Source of the DNA: Acidipropionibacterium sp.
GTDB taxonomy: Bacteria; Actinomycetota; Actinomycetes; Propionibacteriales; Propionibacteriaceae
Assembly (NCBI GenBank): GCA_022647765.1
Contig: JALCLH010000009.1
Span: forward strand, 118,663-182,662
Direction: 5' to 3'
Length of the DNA stretch: 64,000 nucleotides
Made by a program: the position numbers and the translations under genes. Positions 45,675 through 54,194 of this stretch are shown here, piece after piece. A model generated the notes under the pieces. The model had not been told where the DNA came from, did not search any database, and saw only the letters and a program-made list of their open reading frames with translations. How positions within the stretch are numbered: position 1 is the stretch's first letter; every line of letters begins with the position of its first letter.

Positions 45675-45907
45675 CGCGCGTGCAGTTCGTCGCGAGACCA
45701 GTCGGCCGGGCCCACCCGCAGGGCGTCGCCCCGGCGCATGAGTTCCTCTTCGGCTCCCCAGCGATCGCCGTCACGGCCCCGCTCCACGGCATCGGCCAGC
45801 AGGTCGCGCACAAGCGCCGAGACCGACGTGTCGTGTTCGGCTGCGAAGACCTTCGCACGGTGAACGAGGTCGTCGGGCAGCGAGATCGTGAGATTGCGGT
45901 TGCCCAT
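45671..45907 (-). CDS. VapB-type antitoxin (ribbon-helix-helix)
   Basis: This 78-residue protein starts with a ribbon-helix-helix (MGNRNLTISLPDDLVHRAK, then AAEHDTSVSALVRDLLADAV) that binds DNA, and ends with a flexible tail (GPADWSRDELHAR) that would wrap the toxin. The start at 45907 gives the whole ribbon. It is the first gene of the pair, coupled to VapC by a four-base overlap, and expected to repress its own promoter; CTGGATCACATGACC around 45925 is a possible site but not well defined. Confidence 0.85.
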   Translation of the reverse strand: MGNRNLTISLPDDLVHRAKVFAAEHDTSVSALVRDLLADAVERGRDGDRWGAEEELMRRGDALRVGPADWSRDELHAR

Positions 45908-46153
45908 GTGATCCAGGGTATCACTGGATCACATGACCGTTGTCTCTCCATCTGAACCGAGGACTCTGTTTCAGTTCTGTTTCTTCGACGAGGAAGTGTT
46001 TCGACCACGTAAAATCTTGTCGCTCACACTGTAAAAAATGCCCTCCCGAGTAGCGGTGACACGCCCTGGTCCACCTATGATCTCTGGTGTTGGTCAACCG
46101 TCCAGCACGTCGTCGTTCATGATCCCCGAACTGACACACACAGGTGGTATTCC
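45908..46153. other. Divergent intergenic region
   Basis: About 245 bp between vapB and the kinase gene. It is less GC-rich than coding sequence, includes GTTTCAGTTCTGTTTC near 45967 and CACACTGTAAAAAATG near 46024, and presumably holds promoters for both sides. No clear operator was found. Confidence 0.4.
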
Positions 46154-47504
46154 ATGGTAGAAGTTCTTGCCGAAACAGATCCGGATATCTTTCCGGTTGG
46201 ATCGGATCCGATATCGTCCGGTTCATCCACAGCACACTCGGCAACCATCGCCCATGAGAGCACCTTCAACAGTCTTCCCATCTCCCGTCAGCACGAGCAT
46301 TTCCGGGATGTCGCGCAACGCGCCCTCCCCCTGTGGGGATATCCCCAGACGGCTACCCTGACCCTGCTCAATATCACCGAGAACGCGAGTTTCCGGGTGG
46401 ACTCCCCCGGAATGCCCACCATCGTCATGCGGGTGCACCGCCTCGACTACGCCGAATTGGAATCCATCGAGACCGAGATGAGCTGGATCGCGCACCTCAG
46501 CGGGGAGCCGAGGCTCCACCTGGTGACGCCGATCCGCTCGGCCGCCGGCCGTCTGGTGGAGACCATCGAGACCCCCTGGCTGAGCGAGCGGCGTCACGTC
46601 GCCTGTTTCGAGTTCATCGAGGGCGCCGCACCGCACGACTCCCAGGACGACGTCGCCGCGATCGGGCGCCTCATCAACACCTTGAGCCCGGTCCCCGACG
46701 CGATCACCACCCGGTTGTTCCGCGGCGCCTGCCGTCGGCTTCGAGACCGTCGCCCGGCTCGAGGACAGGCTCGGACGCCGGCGCGAGCTGCCCGCCCCGG
46801 ACGCCCGGCTCTACCAGCGGCTCGGGGAGATCGCCGCTCTCATCCACACTCGCACCCAAAGCTGGACGCCGCCCGCCGGGTACCACCGCATCGAGTGGGG
46901 CTGGGAGGCCACATTCGGCACCGGATGGAACAACTACTACGGGAAACACTATTGGGAGTGCGATCTGCTCAGCGCCTCCGACATCCACGACATCGACGCC
47001 TGCCAGACCCTCATCGGCCGTCGCCTGGCAGCATTCGGCACCGGCCCGAAACGCTACGGAATGATCCACAGCGACCTCCGCCCGGCCAACATCATCGCCC
47101 ACCACGACGTCCTCACCGTGCTCGACTTCGACGACTGCGGACGGGGCTGGTACCTCACCGACATCGCCGGGATCGTCGGCCTGGACGAGCACCGCGCGGA
47201 CCTGGCGCAGGTTCTCGAGGCCGTCGTCACCGGCTACCGCAGGTACCGCGAGCTGGACGAGGACGACGTCCGCGAGATCGCCACATTCGTGATGATCCGC
47301 CGGATCGGCCTCCTCGAGGCCCTGCAGTATCACCTGGACAATGTCGTTCCCGGGGAAGGCGAGTCCTTCGAGCTCTGCCCCGAGATCGCCGCCTTCTACG
47401 CCAAGGGGACCGCCGTCCTGGCCCGCCGCTACCTCAAGCAGTACGCGCACGCGCCGCTGGCCCGCCCCGAATCCGGCGAGCCCACCGAGCAGGACGCGGC
47501 ATGA
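46154..47504 (+). pseudogene. Aminoglycoside phosphotransferase-like kinase, one frameshift
   Basis: This kinase of about 449 residues has the APH/choline-kinase fold. The N-lobe is in the first frame (LTLLNITENASFRVD, MRVHRLDY, CFEFIEGAAPH). A +1 shift near 46725 moves to the frame VGFETVARLEDRLG that continues with the catalytic loop HSDLRPANI (47069) and metal motif LDFDDCGRG. It ends at 47504. Without the shift the first frame reads nonsense and then fuses artificially into the next gene. Kinases of this sort next to PLP class-III enzymes include hydroxylysine kinase, so an amino-alcohol is a plausible substrate. Confidence 0.85.
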
Positions 47505-47557
47505 CCGCCTATACCCCATATTCTTCCCACCCGACATCCCCCGATCAGGAGAATCCC

Positions 47558-48883
47558 ATGGCCGATGAGCCGCAGATCAAGAAGGACGTGTACGACGAGG
47601 CCGCCCGGGTCTGGAATCCGGGAAAGGTCGAACTCCTGGAGAACCTGGGAATCGATGTCCTCCTCGGGGACCGCTCCGGATACACCTTCCAGGACGTAGG
47701 CGGACAGCGTCTCATCAATGTGCATATCAATGGCGGAGTGTTCAACCTGGGCCACCGCAATCCCGAGGTGAGAAAAGCCCTCGTCGATGGCTCAGAAGTA
47801 TACGACGCCGGAAATCACTACTTCCCCTCTCCGGTGAAGAACAAGCTCTGCGAGGCGCTGCTCGCCGCCTCCCCGGAGTCGATGAAATACGTCGCCTTCA
47901 ACAACGGTGGCGGCGAGTCCATCGACGCCGCCGTGAAGTTCGCCCGCCATGCCACGAAGCGCTCCCGGGTCATCACCGTGAACGGGGCCTTCCACGGCGC
48001 CACAGGCATCGCCACCCAGGCCGGCGACCCCGACATGGCCGCCTTCTTCCACATGACCCCCTCCCCCGAAGAGTTCTCCAAGGTCGACTACGACGATCTC
48101 GACCAGCTGGAGGAGGTGCTGCGCCTCGGCGACACCGCCGCCGTGCTCATCGAGAGCCTGCCGGCCACCGCCGGATTCCCGATCCCGCACGAGGACTACC
48201 TGGCCGGAGTCGCGCAGCTGGCCCACCGGTACGGCGCCCTCTACATCGCCGACGAGGTGCAGACCGGCCTGATGCGCAGCGGGCAGATGTGGTGCTGCGT
48301 CTCCTACGGGGCCGTCCCCGACATGATCGTCACCGGCAAGGGACTGTCCGGCGGCTACTACCCGATGTCCGCGGTGATCATGAACGAACGGGCCGGCCAG
48401 TGGCTCCACGAGGACGGCTTCGCGCACCTGTCCTCCTTCAACGCGGCCGAGCTGGGCTGCGTGGTGGCCACCAAGGTGGTCGAGATCACCACCCGGCAGT
48501 CCACCAGGGACAACGTGGCGATGCTCACCGACCTGTTCGCCACCAGGCTGGCCGAGTTGCAGACCCGCCACCCGGACTTCTTCACCGGGGTGCGCCAGCG
48601 CGGCGTCATCATGGGCCTGCAGACCGCGCATCCCGAGGGCGGCACGGCGCTGATGGCGGCGCTGTACCGGCACGGAGTGTGGTCCATGCGGGCCAACTTC
48701 GACACCTCGGTGCTCCAGTTCAAGCCCGGCCTGCTGATGAGCGCCGAGATGGCCGAGGATGTCGTCGACCGTCTCGACGCCGCCCTCGGCGACGCCGCGA
48801 CCGCGGTCGGCCTGGGCAAGCACCCCGCGGGCTCCGTCCCGGCGGCCGCGCCCTCTGCGCCCTACAGTTCAGTACCGGCATGA
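47558..48883 (+). CDS. Class-III aminotransferase-fold PLP enzyme
   Basis: This 441-residue fold-type I PLP protein has the usual landmarks: YDAGNHYFPSPVKNKLCEAL (about 88), AFNNGGGESIDAAVKFAR (about 112), the cofactor Asp in ALYIADEVQTGLMRSG (about 230) and the PLP lysine in MIVTGKGLSGGYYP (about 258). Family members are transaminases, but some, such as ethanolamine-phosphate and hydroxylysine-phosphate phospho-lyases, eliminate phosphate. Its partner kinase makes the lyase reading attractive. ATG at 47558 follows CAGGAGAATCCC; ATG at 47501 overlaps the kinase stop and is an alternative. Confidence 0.88.
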   Translation: MADEPQIKKDVYDEAARVWNPGKVELLENLGIDVLLGDRSGYTFQDVGGQRLINVHINGGVFNLGHRNPEVRKALVDGSEVYDAGNHYFPSPVKNKLCEALLAASPESMKYVAFNNGGGESIDAAVKFARHATKRSRVITVNGAFHGATGIATQAGDPDMAAFFHMTPSPEEFSKVDYDDLDQLEEVLRLGDTAAVLIESLPATAGFPIPHEDYLAGVAQLAHRYGALYIADEVQTGLMRSGQMWCCVSYGAVPDMIVTGKGLSGGYYPMSAVIMNERAGQWLHEDGFAHLSSFNAAELGCVVATKVVEITTRQSTRDNVAMLTDLFATRLAELQTRHPDFFTGVRQRGVIMGLQTAHPEGGTALMAALYRHGVWSMRANFDTSVLQFKPGLLMSAEMAEDVVDRLDAALGDAATAVGLGKHPAGSVPAAAPSAPYSSVPA

Positions 48884-49527
48884 GCCGCGGCACGGCCGCC
48901 GATCGGCGCCAGGATCTCATCGACGCCGCGCTGCGGGTGATCGCCCGCGAGGGGGTCGGCGGCGCCACCACCCGCGCGATCACCCGCGAGGCCGGCGTCT
49001 CGCTGGGCTATTTCCACTACGTCTTCACCAGCCGCGACGAGCTCATCACCGCCGTCATCGACGAGGTCACCGACACCGACCGATTCCAGGGCGAGGAGGG
49101 CGGGCTGGCCGGGCGCAGCGCCGAGACCGATCCGGCCGGCGTCATCGAGGCCGGGCTCAACGCCTACCTGGACCTGCTGATGGCCTCCCCGCACCGCGAG
49201 CAGGCCATGCTGGAGCTCACCCTCTCCGCCCTGCGGATGCCCGACGGACAGCAGCAGGCCAAGCGGCAGTACGAGGTCTACCACCGGTCGGCCGCCGAGG
49301 TGCTGGACGCCATCGCGCGGGCCTGCGGCCGGAGCTGGGCGACGCCGGTGGAGGACCTCGCCGAGCTGCTGGTCGTCATGACGGACGGCCTCACCACCAC
49401 CTGGCTGGCCACCCGCGACTCCGCGGCGGCCCGCCGGGGCGCCCGCATCTGCGCCGAGGCCGTCACGGCGCATCTGGAACCGGACCCTGTGAGTACAGGC
49501 CCGGCCTCGCTCTCGCACAGAAGGTGA
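48880..49527 (+). CDS. TetR-family regulator
   Basis: This 215-residue repressor has the TetR N-terminal HTH (DAALRVIAREGVGGATTRAITREAGVSLGYFHYVF-like, about 15-50) and a helical ligand-binding domain. The C-terminal half (LNAYLDLLMASPHREQAMLELTL) resembles the BetI-like group. ATG overlaps the stop of the PLP enzyme by four bases, so it is made with the operon it probably controls. The inducer is likely the substrate or product of the kinase/PLP pathway. No operator could be identified with certainty. Confidence 0.92.
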   Translation: MSRGTAADRRQDLIDAALRVIAREGVGGATTRAITREAGVSLGYFHYVFTSRDELITAVIDEVTDTDRFQGEEGGLAGRSAETDPAGVIEAGLNAYLDLLMASPHREQAMLELTLSALRMPDGQQQAKRQYEVYHRSAAEVLDAIARACGRSWATPVEDLAELLVVMTDGLTTTWLATRDSAAARRGARICAEAVTAHLEPDPVSTGPASLSHRR

Positions 49528-49534
49528 TCGGGAC

Positions 49535-50779
49535 ATGGACACGAAGTTCTCAATCACGAGCCGGTCGACGAGTCGGCTCACCAGGATCGTCGTCAGCGCC
49601 GCCTACGGCGCGCAGGGATTCGGATACGCGTCGGTGATGACGACTCTGCCGACCTTCAAGGACAAGTTCGGCATGAGTGCGACCGTGGTGTCGATGGCGG
49701 TGCTGCTGTCCTGCGCGACGGCCGCCATCGGCTCACTGGGCGCCGGTGCGATCGGCAGGCGCTTCGGCAGCCGGGTGTCCCTGTCCCTCGGCCTGGCGCT
49801 CGAGGCGGTCAGCCTGGTGGCGGTCACCTCCAGCGGCGGCCTGGGCATGTTCATGGTGACGATGGCCGTCTACGGGATGGGGCTCGGCGCCGTCGACGCC
49901 GCAACCGCGATGCAGGGAGTGGTGGTGGAGAGGCGGCTGGGCCGGGGCGTCATGTCGGGGTTCTTCGCCGTCTACACCGCCGGCGCGATCCTGGCGGCAC
50001 TGGCCGTCTCGGCAGCCGTGAGCCAGCATATCGCCCTGGCCGGAGTGATCGGGGCCGCGATCCTCACCGCGGTGGTGGCGATGGCCGGGTGGTGGTTCTT
50101 CGCGGTCGACCTGCCGGAATCCGGGCAGCACCCCGCCGGGCAGCCGGTCGTGGGAGCAGCTGCGACCCCCGGACGCCCGGCCGGCCATGGACTGTCGGTC
50201 CGGGGCGGAATCTGGCTCTTCGGTACCGCGATCCTGGTCGTCTTCACCGCCGACTCGGCAGTCAGCACCTGGAGCACCGAGTACCTCCAGAACTCCCTGA
50301 TGGCGCTGCCCGCGGTCGCTCCGCTGGGCTATGCCGCCTACCAGGCGGTGGTGCTGATCTCCAGACTGACCGGCGACCGTCTGGCCGGAAGGCTGGGGCG
50401 TCGCATCCTGGTCGCCACCGCCTCGTTCACCGGAATCGCCGGATTCGCGCTGGTGGCGCTGGTCCACACCCTGCCCGCCGCCATCGTGGGCTTCGCCATC
50501 GTCGGGATCGGCGTCGGGCTCATCGTGCCGATGACCTTCTCGGCGGCCGGCGAGGTGGATCCGGGCCAGAGCGATCGGATCATCTCCAGCATGAACACCT
50601 TCAACTATGTCGGCGCGGTGATCGGCGGGGGCGTCATCGGGCCCCTGGCCGATACCGGTATCGGCATGGCGGCGGCCTTCCTGCTGCCGGCCCTGTTCCT
50701 GGCGGTGATGCCGGTGCTGTCGAGGTTCTACGGGGCCCGCCGCCACGCCGCGCCGGAACCCGTCCTGCTTCCGCACTGA
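49535..50779 (+). CDS. MFS transporter
   Basis: This 414-residue carrier has twelve membrane helices in two halves and the MFS loop motif between helices 2 and 3 (GAGAIGRRFGSRVSLSLGLALEAV). The second half repeats this as SRLTGDRLAGRLGRRILV. It most resembles the drug:H+ or sugar/amino-acid MFS groups with no sure substrate. It follows the TetR gene by 7 bp, so it is the last gene of the operon and may import the compound used by the kinase and PLP enzyme or export it. ATG at 49535 is preceded by AGAAGGTGATCGGGAC. Confidence 0.9.
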   Translation: MDTKFSITSRSTSRLTRIVVSAAYGAQGFGYASVMTTLPTFKDKFGMSATVVSMAVLLSCATAAIGSLGAGAIGRRFGSRVSLSLGLALEAVSLVAVTSSGGLGMFMVTMAVYGMGLGAVDAATAMQGVVVERRLGRGVMSGFFAVYTAGAILAALAVSAAVSQHIALAGVIGAAILTAVVAMAGWWFFAVDLPESGQHPAGQPVVGAAATPGRPAGHGLSVRGGIWLFGTAILVVFTADSAVSTWSTEYLQNSLMALPAVAPLGYAAYQAVVLISRLTGDRLAGRLGRRILVATASFTGIAGFALVALVHTLPAAIVGFAIVGIGVGLIVPMTFSAAGEVDPGQSDRIISSMNTFNYVGAVIGGGVIGPLADTGIGMAAAFLLPALFLAVMPVLSRFYGARRHAAPEPVLLPH

Positions 50780-50803
50780 CCGCCTCGATCCGGCTGGATG
50801 GTC

Positions 50804-50963
50804 ATGAAAACGGCCACCAGATGGCCGGGAACTGGATTATCCAGAGGCCGTCGAATATATGGCCGATTTCAGGACCGCGGCCGACAGGCCCGGAATGAAA
50901 ACGGCCACCACAGCGCCAGCATGTGGATTATCCAGAGGTCGGCGGCTGTGTGGCCGATTTCAG
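50804..50963. repeat. Tandem 91-bp repeat with nested hairpins
   Basis: Two units start at 50804 and 50895 (ATGAAAACGGCCACC). Each has outer arms GAAAACGGCCA / TGGCCGATTTC (one mismatch) around an inner palindrome TGGATTATCCA. TTATCCAGA at 50837 and 50928 differs by one base from a DnaA box. The repeats fill the 209-bp gap between the MFS gene and convergent panC. Confidence 0.7.
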
Positions 50964-50988
50964 CGGTATCGGTCAGATAGTGACAAGC

Positions 50989-51984
50989 TCAGCGCACTGG
51001 CATGTTGTCGATGAGCCGGGTGGAACCCACGGTGGCCGCGACCAGCAGCAGGGCGGGCTCGGCGCTGCGATCCAGGGCACCTCCAGCCGGGGGGATGCGT
51101 GTCACAGGCTCGAAGGTGGCCGGGTCCACCAGGGCGACATAGTCGACCTCCACCCTCTCCTCGGCCTCCAGCACGGCCCGTGTCGCCGCCACCACGTCGT
51201 TGGCGGCCCCCTCGTGAGCCGCCGCGATTCCGGCCCGAAGGGCCCTCGACAGGGCCAGGGCGTGAATCCGGTCCTCCCCCAGCAGATAGGCATTGCGCGA
51301 GGACCGGGCCAGCCCGTCGGCCTCCCGGGAGATCGGCGCCCCGACGATCTCCACGCCCATGTCCAGGTCGGCCACCAGGCGCCGGATGATCGCCAGCTGC
51401 TGGGCATCCTTCTGCCCGAAGACCGCCACCTCGGGCCGGATGAGATTGAGCATCTTGGTCACCACCAGCGCCACCCCGGCGAAGTGGATCGGGCGGGTGG
51501 CGCCCTCGAGCACGCGGGAGATCGGCCCCGGATCCAGACTCACCTGAGTCGGAGCCGGGTAGACCTCGGCCGGGCTGGGAGCGTAGACGATGTCCGCACC
51601 CACCGTCGACAGGGCCGCCACGTCGGCCGCCAGGTCCCGCGGGTAGCGCTCGTAGTCCTCCCCCGGGGCGAACTGGGCCGGGTTGACGAAGATGGTGACG
51701 ACGACGTGGTCGGCATGGCGACGAGCCTCCCGGACCAGACTGAGGTGCCCCTCGTGCAGGGCGCCCATGGTCATCACCAGCCCGCGCCGCCCGTGCTGGG
51801 CGGCCAGCGCCTCGCGCAGCGACCGGCGATCCGTGACGACCGTCACATCACTGACTGATGCAGCGCCCGCCGATGCAGTGCCCGCCGATCCAGGGCCTCC
51901 CGTGCCCGCCGATTCAGTAACCACTGACCCAGTGCCCACCAGTCCAGTACCCACTGTCGGGGCGATGCTCACACCTGTGCCCAT
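50989..51984 (-). CDS. panC: Pantothenate synthetase with repetitive N-terminal extension
   Basis: PanC joins pantoate and beta-alanine with ATP to give pantothenate. The enzyme body (from about residue 45) has VMTMGALHEGHLSLVREA, VTIFVNPAQFAPGEDYERYPR, FGQKDAQQLAIIRRLV and the KMSKS-like SREADGLARSSRNAYL; it is complete. The first 45 residues are a repeat of Gly, Thr, Ser, Ala and Val that comes from 15-bp imperfect DNA repeats. ATG at 51984 has GAAGGAATC before it and overlaps the upstream gene by 16 bases, so the extension may be translated. A GTG just before TVVTDRRSLREA is the alternative start. Confidence 0.92.
   Translation of the reverse strand: MGTGVSIAPTVGTGLVGTGSVVTESAGTGGPGSAGTASAGAASVSDVTVVTDRRSLREALAAQHGRRGLVMTMGALHEGHLSLVREARRHADHVVVTIFVNPAQFAPGEDYERYPRDLAADVAALSTVGADIVYAPSPAEVYPAPTQVSLDPGPISRVLEGATRPIHFAGVALVVTKMLNLIRPEVAVFGQKDAQQLAIIRRLVADLDMGVEIVGAPISREADGLARSSRNAYLLGEDRIHALALSRALRAGIAAAHEGAANDVVAATRAVLEAEERVEVDYVALVDPATFEPVTRIPPAGGALDRSAEPALLLVAATVGSTRLIDNMPVR
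51859..51957 (-). repeat. 15-bp imperfect tandem repeat in the start of panC
   Basis: Units such as cccagtgcccaccag, tccagtacccactgt and ttcagtaaccactga repeat about six times. They lie between the overlap with the BASS gene and the conserved PanC body. Confidence 0.6.
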
Positions 51985-52970
51985 GATTCCTTCATCTCGT
52001 TGGAGTGTTGATCGTTGGAATGTTCCCGATCGCGGGGCCGGCGCCCCGCGTAGATCCCGGCCAGCACGGCCCCGGACAGGTTGTGCCACACGGAGAAGAT
52101 CGCGGGCGCCAGGGCAGCCGCGGGTGTGAAGTAGGCGCCCGCCAGAGTGGCGGCCAGCCCCGAGTTCTGCATCGCCACCTCGAAGGACAGCGCCCGTTGC
52201 TGAGCCGTGGGCAGTCGCATCGCCTTCCCGGCGAGATGCCCCAGGGCCAGCCCGGCGCCGTTGTGCAGGATGACCGCCAGCACCACCGAGAGCCCGGCGG
52301 TGAGCAGCACGTCGTGGGCCCCGGCCATCACCACGGCGACCAGGAAGGCGATCAGCGCGGCTGCCAGCCACGGCAGCACCGGCCGCAGCTTCGCGACCAC
52401 CGGCCTGGCCACGGCGTGCACCAGCACCCCGGCGCACACCGGCACCAGGACGGTCCGCACGATGTCGAGGAGCATCGAGACGAAGGGCACCGACAGGTAC
52501 CGGCCGGCCAGCAACCAGGTGAGCAGCGGCGTCAGCACCGGGGACGCCAGGGTGGACGCCGTGGTCACCGAGACTCCGAAGGCCACGTCCCCCTTCGCCA
52601 GGAAGGTCACCACATTGGACGCCGTGCCGCTGGGAGCGCAGCCCACCAGGATGACCCCGATCGCGATCTGCGGAGGCAGCCGCAGCAGATGGCAGACCGC
52701 CAGGGCCGTCGCCGGCATGATCGTGTAGTGCGCCGCCACCCCGGCCAGCACCGGCAGCGGCCGGTGGGCGATCCGCGCGAAGTCGGCGCTGCTCAGGGTG
52801 ATCCCCATCAGGAACATCACCCCGCCCAGCAGGTACGGCACCGCTGCCGACACCGCGTGGAGCGGTCCCGACCATGCGATTCCGCAGGCTCCCCCGGCCA
52901 GAATGATGAGCGGAAAGACGATCACGGTGATTCGCGCGCTCGCCGCGGCTCGCGAATTGGCGTTGCTCAC
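51969..52970 (-). CDS. BASS-family (bile acid:sodium symporter-like) transporter, PanS-like
   Basis: This 333-residue protein has about ten membrane helices and the BASS signature GCAPSGTASNVVTFLAKGDVAFG (about 122-144) with the crossing helix region EVAMQNSGLAATLA (about 275). In Salmonella, PanS of this family transports ketopantoate/pantoate, and the direct overlap with panC here supports such a role. GTG at 52970, after GAAGAGGTGCCCAG, is preferred; the open frame extends upstream to 53093. It is the first gene of the panC operon. Confidence 0.87.
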   Translation of the reverse strand: MSNANSRAAASARITVIVFPLIILAGGACGIAWSGPLHAVSAAVPYLLGGVMFLMGITLSSADFARIAHRPLPVLAGVAAHYTIMPATALAVCHLLRLPPQIAIGVILVGCAPSGTASNVVTFLAKGDVAFGVSVTTASTLASPVLTPLLTWLLAGRYLSVPFVSMLLDIVRTVLVPVCAGVLVHAVARPVVAKLRPVLPWLAAALIAFLVAVVMAGAHDVLLTAGLSVVLAVILHNGAGLALGHLAGKAMRLPTAQQRALSFEVAMQNSGLAATLAGAYFTPAAALAPAIFSVWHNLSGAVLAGIYAGRRPRDREHSNDQHSNEMKESWAQV

Positions 52971-53294
52971 CTGGGCACCTCTTCCGCAGTCGACCTTGAC
53001 CGGCGTTGACCGACCTGTCCGGTCGATCTGTCTGACCGGCCGCTCCGGCGCACCAACGTATGACGATCCCCGGGAATGCACCAGCTCTTGCACTGGTCCG
53101 ACCAGTACATCGGAAAAGGAGAAAATCCCAGAGAAACAATGTCCGATATCCCACGATAACTCAACCGGAATATCGCGACATCACACGCGACAACCGGGAG
53201 GCAAAAACCCCGAGGATAGAGGTCGTGAAAGTCGAGAACAGGCCCCGTGGAGGCCGTGGCGAATCAGCCCTGCCCACGAGCACCTCCGCGCCTC

Positions 53295-54194
53295 TCAGGC
53301 CCCGGGATCCTCCACCATTCCCTCGAGGAGTTCGCGCTCCGCCGGTTCCAGGGAGTCGCGGTAGTAGCGGTAGATGTTCGCGGTGGCACAGCGCTGGGAG
53401 GCCGCGCCGTCCCCGCTGCGGATCAGGCCCACCAGCCTGGCCGCGTCGTCGGCGCTGCGCCCCACCCGGGCCCGGCGCTCCGGATCGGAGAGCCCCTGGA
53501 GCCGCTGCCCCATGATGACGCCCAGGGCGTCGGTGACCGCCTCGCCGCAGACCTGAATCAGGCGGTTGTGGGCGGCGTCGCGCACCCTCTGGTGAAAGGT
53601 GCGGATGATCGCAGCGAACCCCGCCGGCGAGATCTCGGCCGACTGCGACTGCTCGCGGATCGCCCTGGCGGCGTCCTCGATCCCGTCGATGGCGGCGGAG
53701 TCCGCCCTCACGGCGGCCATCAGCGCCGCCTGCCCGTCGATGACCAGCCGGAACTGCAGCAGCTCCACCCGGCTGGCGCCCTGGTGCACCATCCGCTCCA
53801 GCGGGGCGCGCAGCGCCTGCGGGGAGAAGTCCAGGACGACCGGCCCGCGCGGGTCGCCGGGGCGGGACTCCACCAGACCTGTGGCGGTCATCACCCGCAT
53901 CGCCTCGCGCACGGTCGAGCGGCTCACCTCGAAGCTCGACATCAGACGCCGTTCGCTGGGCAGCCGGTCGCCGGGGCTCAGCTCGCCGGTGCGCACCTGC
54001 TCCTCGACCTGGGCGACGATCTGCTCGTAAGCGTTGACCCGGCGCACCGGCCGAAACCCGTCGGGACTGAGCCCCCCGGACCGAAACCCGTCGGGACTGA
54101 GCCCCCCGGACCGAAACCCGTCGGGCCGGAGCCCATCAGAGCGAACCTCGTCAGGCCCCCGCCCGCCAGGGCGAACCCCGTCAGGCCTGCGCAT
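53295..54194 (-). CDS. FadR-type GntR regulator with repeated N-terminal extension
   Basis: This 299-residue GntR-family regulator has its winged HTH at about 55-120 (LSPGDRLPSERRLMSSFEVSRSTVREAMRVM) and an all-helical FCD-like ligand domain to the end (FHQRVRDAAHNRLIQ with metal-type residues). The first 50 residues repeat SPDGFRSGGL and come from a 30-bp DNA tandem repeat. ATG at 54194 overlaps the budA stop by 14 bases but has only a weak ribosome-binding site (GAAGA). A shorter protein starting inside or after the repeat is possible. It is probably a regulator of a carbon pathway, perhaps that of acetolactate. Confidence 0.88.
   Translation of the reverse strand: MRRPDGVRPGGRGPDEVRSDGLRPDGFRSGGLSPDGFRSGGLSPDGFRPVRRVNAYEQIVAQVEEQVRTGELSPGDRLPSERRLMSSFEVSRSTVREAMRVMTATGLVESRPGDPRGPVVLDFSPQALRAPLERMVHQGASRVELLQFRLVIDGQAALMAAVRADSAAIDGIEDAARAIREQSQSAEISPAGFAAIIRTFHQRVRDAAHNRLIQVCGEAVTDALGVIMGQRLQGLSDPERRARVGRSADDAARLVGLIRSGDGAASQRCATANIYRYYRDSLEPAERELLEGMVEDPGA
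54051..54190 (-). repeat. 30-bp tandem repeat (about 4.7 copies) in the GntR gene
   Basis: Units begin at 54051, 54081, 54111, 54141 and 54171. The first two are identical over 30 bases; later ones diverge. The repeat keeps the frame and gives a 10-residue peptide repeat (SPDGFRSGGL). Confidence 0.85.

Noticed and set aside
46154..48883. A 909-residue open frame that appears to fuse the kinase with the PLP enzyme
   Set aside because: After about 46725 its middle part is Arg/Pro-rich noise, while the real kinase C-lobe (HSDLRPANI, LDFDD) lies one frame over. The fusion is produced by the frameshift; the PLP enzyme has its own ATG and ribosome-binding site.
50804..50963. Tandem repeats read as a CRISPR array
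   Set aside because: There are only two units, the conserved parts are at both ends and the centre, and no cas genes are nearby.
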